A stretch of DNA of 6,927 nucleotides from an uncultured Phycisphaerae bacterium (GTDB taxonomy: Bacteria > Planctomycetota > Phycisphaerae > Phycisphaerales > SM1A02): the NCBI GenBank assembly GCA_937899935.1, contig CALCOW010000368.1, positions 1-6,927 of the forward strand, read 5' to 3'. Shown in pieces: positions 1 to 5,778 of the stretch (within the stretch, counting starts at the first letter, position 1; each line of letters opens with the position of its first letter). Position numbers and translations under genes: made by a program. The notes under the pieces are model-generated. The model was not told the origin of the DNA, searched no databases, and was given only the letters and a program-made list of their open reading frames with translations.

Positions 1-1
1 A

Positions 2-76
2 CCAAGAGGACCAGTTGGATTAGAGGGTTTAGTAACTTATAAGGTATTAATAAGGAGTCTTCGGGCATGTTGGTAA
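2..76 (+). CDS. proA: C-terminal end of gamma-glutamyl phosphate reductase (ProA), partial
   Basis: Frame 2 is open from the window edge to a TAA at 74-76 and encodes 24 residues, containing RGPVGLEGLVTYK. This closely resembles the C-terminal signature of ProA (E. coli ProA, from memory: ARGPMGLEALTTYK, shortly before its end). ProA is the cytoplasmic NADPH-dependent enzyme that reduces gamma-glutamyl phosphate to glutamate-5-semialdehyde in proline synthesis. Only the tail is visible, so the catalytic cysteine and cofactor site lie outside the window. The last residues (VLIRSLRACW) differ from the usual glycine-rich IRGxGQ-like ending. The stop overlaps the next gene's ATG (67) by ten bases, and that gene's ribosome binding site lies inside this frame. 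This suggests co-transcription and translational coupling. The identification rests on a short but distinctive motif. Confidence 0.72.
   Translation, partial: PRGPVGLEGLVTYKVLIRSLRACW
52..57 (+). promoter_or_regulatory. Shine-Dalgarno for the lipoprotein gene
   Basis: AAGGAG lies nine bases before the ATG at 67. It fixes this start over the in-frame ATG at 85, which would cut the signal peptide short. The site sits inside the last codons of the upstream proA frame. Confidence 0.75.
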
Positions 77-588
77 TTGCAAGAATGGCCCCTCTACTTG
101 TCTGTTTTTTGTACTTGGCTGGTTGCACCTCGGTCTACTCAACCTTTCCAGGTCAATCTCCAGAAGTGGTCTTTAAGACAATGGTTGCAGTGGCAAATTC
201 ACCTTTGTACACCGATCGACCACTGAACAAACAATGGTTTGTTCGACAGAATGAAGTGTATGTGAAGACCGAATCGAACCAGATTGAGATCTATCGAGAG
301 CTTGGTCGTACACGCAAATACCAGGCCCGCCCGCCACAGCCCGAAGAACGCACGTGGGAGATAGAAATCACCTTCGATCCAGACAGTCAGCCGCCGAGAG
401 CAACATTTACCTCAATAGGTTGGTCTGTTCCAGCGCATGTTCAAAGTGAAGGTGAGGCATTTTTTAGACAGGTGCATGAGTTGTTAAATCGTGAAGATGC
501 CACGATAGGTGATACACCTGTAAATGCCTCGGAGAATTCTACTGATGACAGTGAATCATCAATGGTGATTACCAACGACGAAGAATGA
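67..588 (+). CDS. Small lipoprotein of unknown function
   Basis: A 173-residue protein with a lipoprotein signal peptide: a short N-terminus (MLVIAR), a hydrophobic stretch at about residues 8-18 and a lipobox LAGC with the acylated cysteine at position 20. The residue after Cys is Thr, not Asp, so in a Gram-negative cell the default Lol sorting would be to the outer membrane. The mature part (about 21-142) is a compact alpha/beta-looking domain. It has an N-terminal helix candidate around 31-44, a strand-rich centre (QWFVRQNEVYVKT, RTWEIEITF) and a closing helix around 125-141. Residues 142-173 form an acidic, Ser/Asn-rich tail that is probably disordered. I do not recognise the family. The gene overlaps the end of proA and is followed 15 bases later by the SDR start, so it is probably the middle gene of a co-transcribed group. 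A structural or envelope role is possible but unproven. Confidence 0.85.
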   Translation: MLVIARMAPLLVCFLYLAGCTSVYSTFPGQSPEVVFKTMVAVANSPLYTDRPLNKQWFVRQNEVYVKTESNQIEIYRELGRTRKYQARPPQPEERTWEIEITFDPDSQPPRATFTSIGWSVPAHVQSEGEAFFRQVHELLNREDATIGDTPVNASENSTDDSESSMVITNDEE

Positions 589-589
589 T

Positions 590-594
590 TGAGG
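590..594 (+). promoter_or_regulatory. Shine-Dalgarno that places the SDR start at ATG 604
   Basis: TGAGG lies nine bases before ATG 604. The longer reading from TTG 589 has no good site in front of it and would begin directly at the lipoprotein stop codon. Confidence 0.55.
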
Positions 595-603
595 CGCGTC
601 GAC

Positions 604-1323
604 ATGACGGCAAAAGAAAAACCGAAACCCCGCGTGATTTTAGTGACGGCTGCAAGTCGTGGCATTGGTGCTGCTTGTGCACATCATCTTGCTGCACAAG
701 GTGACCGGGTTGCCTTACTGGCTCGTTCAGAAGAAGTAGAGAAGATGGCGACCGATCTTGGCGGTGTTGGCGTCCGTGGATCAATCGATAATTTGGAAGA
801 TTTGGAGAGACTCGTGGATTCGGCACTGGCACTGCAAGGGCACATTGACGGACTCGTGATCAGTACGGGTCACCCGCCGAGCGGTGAACTCCTCGAACTT
901 AATGAACAAGATTGGCGAACAGGTCTGGATCTTATTTTGCTGGCCGTTACTCGCTTATCGAAGCTTGTTACGCCACACATGCTTCGTGGTGGTGGCGGGG
1001 CGATTGTCAATATTTCCGCTTTTGGTGCCATTGAGCCGTCATTGGATTTTCCAGTTTCTTCGGTGATGCGAGCAGCGCTGGGTGCTTACACCCGGCTCTA
1101 TGCTGAGCAATATGCGAAAAAGGGGATTCGAATGAACGCACTCCTACCAGGTTTTGTGGATACCTATCCCGAGGAAACTACCCGAGTCAACCAGATTCCT
1201 ATGGGTCGATATGCAACTGCCGATGAGATGGCACGAGTCGCCTGCTTCCTAGTCGGCCCCGACTCATCCTACATCACTGGGCAGAGTGTACGTGTGGACG
1301 GCGGATTGACGCGGTCACTCTAG
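604..1323 (+). CDS. Short-chain dehydrogenase/reductase (SDR) family protein with altered active site
   Basis: A 239-residue cytoplasmic protein with a classical SDR Rossmann fold. The dinucleotide-binding loop is TAASRGIG (residues 15-22), with Ala where TGxxxGIG has its first Gly. An acidic residue in GSID (about 59-62) marks the adenine pocket, and STGHPPSG (87-94) takes the place of the NNAG motif. The active-site strand is IVNIS with Ser138. In the usual YxxxK position the sequence is SSVMRAAL, so alignment on the following AAL puts Ser152 for the catalytic Tyr and Arg156 for the Lys. The later PGFVDTYPE and the C-terminal YITGQSVRVDGGLTRS are typical of FabG-like SDRs. Length is normal for the family. 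I recall similar SDRs with the same PVSS...R pattern in other bacteria, so this may be a stable subgroup, either binding cofactor without standard catalysis or using another proton donor. Substrate unknown. Translation could also start at TTG 589 (five more residues). It is probably the last gene of the proA-lipoprotein unit. Confidence 0.9.
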   Translation: MTAKEKPKPRVILVTAASRGIGAACAHHLAAQGDRVALLARSEEVEKMATDLGGVGVRGSIDNLEDLERLVDSALALQGHIDGLVISTGHPPSGELLELNEQDWRTGLDLILLAVTRLSKLVTPHMLRGGGGAIVNISAFGAIEPSLDFPVSSVMRAALGAYTRLYAEQYAKKGIRMNALLPGFVDTYPEETTRVNQIPMGRYATADEMARVACFLVGPDSSYITGQSVRVDGGLTRSL

Positions 1324-1410
1324 GTGGTTGCTGTGCAGCTTGCCTTTGATCGTTATGATTGGACCCGATGACGAAATAACAAATGTCTCGATCCACCGTT
1401 GGGATACCCA

Positions 1411-3489
1411 ATGCGCATCGCTTGGAAACTACTGATACTACTCCTGGGACTCTCAGTTGTTCCTATTATTTTACTGACGTGGTTTGCCTTACTATCTATT
1501 AATGACGTTGGTAATCGTGTTGCCGCTGAAGTGCGCGAGCGGTTGATCACAGATACCAGCATGCAGCTATCAGAGTCTTCACGATTTTTGTCTGAAGTTG
1601 TTCACGATCGTTATGACCGAGCACGGCTTATCTTAGAGATTCTTCGTGTTGGAGTCGTTCGTTCACTCACTAATAAGAGTGGTGATGTATCAACACTGAA
1701 TGATGTTGTCATCTACAAGGCGAGTGACCCATCAACTTTTGAAACGGATGTGTACCACGCTGATGATATATCGAAAGGTGCTATCTATGTAGGCAAGGGT
1801 GTTGACAGCGAAGTAATGCAGTCACAAATTCAATCTTTGGCATCCCTTGTGCAGCCGCTTCAAGAGTTGACTAGCAAAGTCGGTAACTTTGTTTACACCT
1901 TCAATGTGGGTCTGTCGGATGGTGTCATGTTTTATTATCCAGACAGGGGAGGTGTGCCAGCTGATTTCGACTTCTTTACGCGGCCCTGGTACATCCAAGG
2001 TCGCAGTGCCAAAAGAGCGGTTGAAGTTGGAACCTATGTGGATGCAGGTTCAGCCGAGGTAGTTGCGAGTTTTTCTCAAAAGCTTCCTTCGACGGACGTG
2101 ACTTCCAAAGGTGTGGTTGGTATCGAGCTGGGTTTAACCGAGTTACTCGGGGAAGTCCGATTGCCGAGTCATTTAGAAGAAGACGCGATTATTGCACTGG
2201 TGCGCCATCACATTGAAGCTGATGGCCTTCAGAGACTTAAGGTGCTTGCTCAGCAAGAAGGCGGTAAAGCCACTTGGGCAACTCCATCGAACGAGATTAT
2301 TGAACAACGCAATGAGTCGGGGCCTTGGGCAGGCGTCTTTAGTCACCTTGCTGAAAGCAATTCTGGTGTTGCCACCGTTCCTGTCGCGGGCGTACTAAGT
2401 TTCTGGTCATATGCCTCACTTGATAGCTTTGGAACCTATTTATTTATAGTGGTGCCAGAGAAGACGGTCCTCAAAGAAGGGCAAGAAGTCGCGGATATGA
2501 TTCAGGGTGAAATGGCAGAACAATTGCTTGTTGGTGGTATTGTTGTCGTTATTTTGGTGATTGCACTCATCATTGCCGGCATTGTTGGCTCACGTACTAT
2601 CAGTCGTCCAATACTGGCGCTTTCACGTACCGCAGATGAGGTTGCCGGCGGTGATTTTGATGCGAGAGCGAATGTTCGATGTAGCGGTGAAGTTGGTTCA
2701 CTGGCAGCTGCATTCAATGAGATGGTGCCTCGCTTACGTGACCATTTGCGCATGAAGCAATCTTTGGATCTGGCCCATGAAGTTCAAGCCCGTCTCTTGC
2801 CAGAGCAAGCGCCCAGTATTCCTGGATTAGATCTGGCCGGTGCGAGTGCTTATTGTGACGAAACAGGTGGAGATTACTATGACTTCCTCACGGGAAACAA
2901 ACTTCGCAGTGGGGGTTGTGTCGTCATTATTGGTGACGTAACAGGTCATGGTGTGTCCGCCGCTCTTATTGTGACGTCGATTCGTGCAGCCTTGCATCTC
3001 CAATTCAATCTCAACCGTTCGATGGACAAAATTTTCGAAGATACGAATCGTTATCTCGCAGCGAGCGAAACTGCTGGGCAGTTCATGACTCTTTACGCGC
3101 TGCACATAGATCAGTCGAAGAACGAAATGGAGTGGGTGTCTGCTGGGCACGATTCGCCATGTGTGTACGATCCTGGAAGTGATCAGATGGGTGTTCTCGA
3201 GGGAGCCGACATTCCGATTGGCATTGATGAGAGCGCTACGTTCACGACGCACAAGTGTGCTCTTCCTCAGCCGGGTACCGTTATTGTCTTGGCCACAGAT
3301 GGAGTTTGGGAAGCAGTCGACAGCGATGGTGATATGTTTGGTAGAGAGCGTCTTGAGAAAGCCGTCAAAAGGAACGCGCATAAGACTGCAGAAGAAATCC
3401 GTCTGAACATTTACGTAGCCGTCCAAGAATTTATCGGCGACCAATCTCTCAAAGATGATGTAACAATAGTGGTTGTTAAGATCCTTTAA
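1411..3489 (+). CDS. Membrane sensor PP2C phosphatase 1 (dCache-HAMP-RsbU/SpoIIE type)
   Basis: A 692-residue protein predicted to dephosphorylate a phosphoserine on an anti-anti-sigma (STAS) partner in response to an outside signal. Residues 6-27 form TM helix 1. About 30-355 is an extracytoplasmic dCache sensor with FFTRPWY and TYVDAGSAEVV motifs. About 372-393 is TM helix 2 and about 394-448 a HAMP domain (SRPILALS through EVGSLAAAFNEM). A linker with LAHEVQARLLPEQAP leads to the PP2C domain (about 475-692). The metal-binding acidic motifs are intact: DETGGDYYD (483-491), GDVTGHG (508-514), ATDG (628-631) and DDVT (682-685). In the ligand pocket, F186, R191, W193, Y194, D211 and E239 occupy the positions that are Y, R, W, Y, D and D in amino-acid-binding dCache domains. 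ATG 1411 is chosen over TTG 1399 because the N-terminus then matches the downstream paralogue (RxAWKLL versus LRWKLL). Its ribosome binding site is weak (GGGA at 1401-1404). The STAS partner and sigma factor are not in the window. Confidence 0.92.
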   Translation: MRIAWKLLILLLGLSVVPIILLTWFALLSINDVGNRVAAEVRERLITDTSMQLSESSRFLSEVVHDRYDRARLILEILRVGVVRSLTNKSGDVSTLNDVVIYKASDPSTFETDVYHADDISKGAIYVGKGVDSEVMQSQIQSLASLVQPLQELTSKVGNFVYTFNVGLSDGVMFYYPDRGGVPADFDFFTRPWYIQGRSAKRAVEVGTYVDAGSAEVVASFSQKLPSTDVTSKGVVGIELGLTELLGEVRLPSHLEEDAIIALVRHHIEADGLQRLKVLAQQEGGKATWATPSNEIIEQRNESGPWAGVFSHLAESNSGVATVPVAGVLSFWSYASLDSFGTYLFIVVPEKTVLKEGQEVADMIQGEMAEQLLVGGIVVVILVIALIIAGIVGSRTISRPILALSRTADEVAGGDFDARANVRCSGEVGSLAAAFNEMVPRLRDHLRMKQSLDLAHEVQARLLPEQAPSIPGLDLAGASAYCDETGGDYYDFLTGNKLRSGGCVVIIGDVTGHGVSAALIVTSIRAALHLQFNLNRSMDKIFEDTNRYLAASETAGQFMTLYALHIDQSKNEMEWVSAGHDSPCVYDPGSDQMGVLEGADIPIGIDESATFTTHKCALPQPGTVIVLATDGVWEAVDSDGDMFGRERLEKAVKRNAHKTAEEIRLNIYVAVQEFIGDQSLKDDVTIVVVKIL

Positions 3490-3511
3490 TGGTGAGGCAT
3501 CAGTACTCACT

Positions 3512-3535
3512 ACAATGATTACATCTTGTCATTGT
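3512..3535. repeat. Inverted repeat in the spacer between the two phosphatase genes
   Basis: ACAATGA (3512-3518) and TCATTGT (3529-3535) are perfect reverse complements around a 10-base centre. The half-site spacing would suit a dimeric DNA-binding protein, and in RNA it could form a modest AT-rich hairpin. No U-tract follows, so a normal intrinsic terminator is unlikely. It ends 26 bases before the start of the second phosphatase gene. Confidence 0.4.
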
Positions 3536-3544
3536 TATAAACAA
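3532..3544. repeat. Short palindrome TTGTT-ATA-AACAA overlapping the previous repeat
   Basis: TTGTT and AACAA are exact reverse complements around ATA. The left arm shares bases with the right arm of the 3512-3535 repeat, so in RNA the two hairpins would exclude each other. The core contains TATAAA (3536-3541), which looks like a -10 box, but no -35 match lies at the proper distance. Chance occurrence in AT-rich spacer is possible. Confidence 0.25.
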
Positions 3545-3561
3545 AGAAGTGAGATTTAAAA

Positions 3562-5706
3562 ATGTCGCTCCGATGGAAACTGCTTCTACTTCTTGTGATT
3601 ATTACCTTGGTGCCACTCATGATTGCTATGTGGTACACACTTGTCGATCTACGTCGAAGTGGGGAAGGCATTTCCAAGGAGTTACGTAAGGAACTTACAG
3701 CGTCGGCCGAGCAACACCTGTCAGAACTTGCAACATCATTAGCCCAAGAGGTTCATCTTGACATCGGAATGATCGACATGACGCTGATGACTTGGTCTGA
3801 AGCAGTCGCGCAAGAGTGGGGTGACAGCAAGCGCACTACGGCATCAGATGGAACTCTACCTTCGTATTACGCCGACGATGTTCGGAAGGGAGTTGTTGTT
3901 CCTGAGAACGTGACCGTCGATCCGCGTTACTACGTGTTCGATGATTCAGGTGAAAAGACGAATCAAATGCTGACCATGGACGCGCCAGTTTTTTATGTGC
4001 CACCAGGCATGGTTCGATCAGAAATTGAGGGAGAAGTCCAGCGTCTTAAAGAGGCATATTGGACACTTCGTATTGCTACTGCTGTCAATGTCAACTTAGC
4101 TCATCGATATATTTTGTCGCTTGAAAATGGATTGTTTATGAACTATCCGGGGCATATTGATTTGCCCAGCGACTACAACCCACTCGAGCGCCCTTGGTAT
4201 CAACTTGGGAAAAAGTCTAAGGGTGTTTCTCGTACGTACCCATACATAGATGCCTCTAATGGACAGTTGGTGTCAAGCTTCACTTATCCAATCAAACTCT
4301 CGGATGGGACACTTCTGGGTGTTGTTGCATGTGATGTTGTTCTTACGGAGTTTTTTGCAAGTTTGTCTATTCCTCCGGAATGGCAGGGCTATGCATCAAT
4401 CATGGTGGTCAATCCCGTGCGAGATGAGGCGATGGGCGATCGACTTGAAGTCGTGGCCAGAAAGTCAGCCTCACTAGGGAACACGATCGATAAAGTTGCA
4501 ATGCAAGAACCGACGCACATCGATCTTGATGACGCACCAGGGGTACAGGAAGTGATTGAGCAGATGCGCCTCAGTCAATCAGGTAAAGGGAAGATGGAAG
4601 TCAGTGGGCAGCAACTATTGTGGGCGTATGCGCCAATGACTGAGAGTGGGCCCTTTTTATTGCTTGAGGTGCCAGCTGAGGTGGTCGCCACGAGAGCCAA
4701 TGAAATTCAGAATTGGCTTACTGATGAAGTATGGCGACACGCCAGACGCAATATTGTGTTTCTAATTATTCTGATGATCATCGTTGTTATTGTGGCATTC
4801 TTGTGCGCACGATCAGTCACTCGGCCTATTAGTAATCTTGTATCGGTGGCAAAAAAGATCGCCGTCGGCGATCTTGATGCGAGGGCAGCGGTTGCTACTT
4901 CGGACGAAGTTGGCGATCTTGCACTAGTGTTCAATGAGATGGTGCCAAAGTTGCGAGATCGCATGCGTATTCGCGAAGCGCTCGGGGTTGCGATGGAAGT
5001 GCAGCAAAATCTTTTGCCAACTGAGCCACCGAAACTGACCGGTTTTGATATTGCAGGGCGCAGTGTTTACTGTGATGAGACGGGTGGGGACTATTACGAC
5101 TTTCTTGAATTGACTGAGCTTGGACAAGATATCTTGGGTGTTGCTGTTGGTGATGTAACAGGCCACGGTATCGCTGCTGCCTTACTTATGGCGACTGCTC
5201 GTGGCGCCTTGCGAGTTCGTTTGGCGGCACCAGGTAGCCTTGCAGATATCATGGGCCAGGTGAATGCACGACTTGCCCAAGACACCCAAAGTGGCAGATT
5301 TATGACGTTATTTTTCTTGGTCATTGAGCAAAAGCGTTCGCAGATGCGCTGGGTCAGTGCCGGACATGACCCGATGTTGAAGTATTGCCCTGTGTCTGAC
5401 ACCTTTGAGGAGTTGGGTGGCTCTGACATTCCACTTGGTATTGACGGTCAATGGGCGTTCACTGAGGCAGTGCAGTCAGGATGGAAGTCTGGTCAAATCT
5501 ACGTCATTGGGACAGATGGTATTTGGGAATCGCGCAATATTGATGGCGAGATGTTTGGCAAGGATCGTCTGCGCGATGTCATCAGAGCAAATGCTGATTG
5601 CAAAGCAGATAAAGTTGCACACTCGATTACAGAGAGACTCGATGAGTTTCGCGGTGATCATCATCAAGAAGATGATGTCACGCTGGTCGTGATAAAGGTT
5701 GACTAG
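3562..5706 (+). CDS. Membrane sensor PP2C phosphatase 2 (dCache-HAMP-RsbU/SpoIIE type), likely amino-acid sensor
   Basis: A 714-residue paralogue of the preceding gene product with the same layout: TM helix 1 (7-28), dCache domain (about 30-375), TM helix 2 (397-416), HAMP (about 417-470) and a linker with VAMEVQQNLLPTEPP. The PP2C domain (about 495-714) carries DETGGDYYD (505-513), GDVTGHG (530-536), GTDG (650-653) and EDDVT (703-707), so all metal-binding acidic residues are present. The sensor pocket has Y205, R210, W212, Y213, D230 and D258. This matches in identity and spacing the six-residue motif known for amino-acid-binding dCache_1 domains such as chemoreceptor PctA. An amino acid or related amine is therefore the best ligand guess (inference). 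It should act, like its neighbour, by removing phosphate from a STAS anti-anti-sigma protein. The start is supported by AAGTGAG (3547-3553) eight bases upstream. The C-terminal halves of the two proteins look close to half identical by eye; the sensors are much less similar. Confidence 0.93.
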   Translation: MSLRWKLLLLLVIITLVPLMIAMWYTLVDLRRSGEGISKELRKELTASAEQHLSELATSLAQEVHLDIGMIDMTLMTWSEAVAQEWGDSKRTTASDGTLPSYYADDVRKGVVVPENVTVDPRYYVFDDSGEKTNQMLTMDAPVFYVPPGMVRSEIEGEVQRLKEAYWTLRIATAVNVNLAHRYILSLENGLFMNYPGHIDLPSDYNPLERPWYQLGKKSKGVSRTYPYIDASNGQLVSSFTYPIKLSDGTLLGVVACDVVLTEFFASLSIPPEWQGYASIMVVNPVRDEAMGDRLEVVARKSASLGNTIDKVAMQEPTHIDLDDAPGVQEVIEQMRLSQSGKGKMEVSGQQLLWAYAPMTESGPFLLLEVPAEVVATRANEIQNWLTDEVWRHARRNIVFLIILMIIVVIVAFLCARSVTRPISNLVSVAKKIAVGDLDARAAVATSDEVGDLALVFNEMVPKLRDRMRIREALGVAMEVQQNLLPTEPPKLTGFDIAGRSVYCDETGGDYYDFLELTELGQDILGVAVGDVTGHGIAAALLMATARGALRVRLAAPGSLADIMGQVNARLAQDTQSGRFMTLFFLVIEQKRSQMRWVSAGHDPMLKYCPVSDTFEELGGSDIPLGIDGQWAFTEAVQSGWKSGQIYVIGTDGIWESRNIDGEMFGKDRLRDVIRANADCKADKVAHSITERLDEFRGDHHQEDDVTLVVIKVD

Positions 5707-5720
5707 CGAGTGCTCATAAG

Positions 5721-5751
5721 ACAGGGGCGCCCCCGGAAGAGGCGCCCCTGT
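5721..5751. terminator. GC-rich hairpin between convergent genes (likely terminator, no adjacent U-tract)
   Basis: ACAGGGGCGCC (5721-5731) and GGCGCCCCTGT (5741-5751) form a perfect 11-bp stem with a nine-base loop (5732-5740). It lies 14 bases after the stop of the second phosphatase gene and 27 bases beyond the stop of the recombinase gene on the other strand, where a shared bidirectional terminator would be expected. Neither strand has a T-run directly after the stem; on the + strand a T-rich stretch begins only about 12 bases later (5764-5780). It may act with Rho, as a weak intrinsic terminator, or as a 3'-end stabiliser. Confidence 0.6.
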
Positions 5752-5778
5752 GTGAATCAGCATTATTGTCTTTCGTTT

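Noticed and set aside
1328..1359. Possible promoter before phosphatase 1: TATGAT at 1354-1359 with TTGCTG at 1328-1333
   Set aside because: The -10 box is good, but the spacing of 20 bases is too long and the -35 match is weak; a promoter is expected in this spacer but these boxes do not establish it.
1411..1418. Eight-base palindrome ATGCGCAT at the phosphatase 1 start codon
   Set aside because: It encodes the first codons and is short enough to arise by chance.
2827..3510. 227-codon open frame on the minus strand opposite the PP2C domain of phosphatase 1
   Set aside because: It lies antisense to a strongly conserved catalytic domain, has an unusual composition with no recognisable motif, and is best explained as a shadow of the coding strand.
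3526..3541. Promoter-like TTGTCA and TATAAA before phosphatase 2
   Set aside because: Only four bases separate the boxes, so they cannot work together as a sigma70 promoter.
5094..5429. 111-codon minus-strand open frame opposite the PP2C domain of phosphatase 2
   Set aside because: It is antisense to conserved catalytic codons and has no motif or ribosome binding site support.
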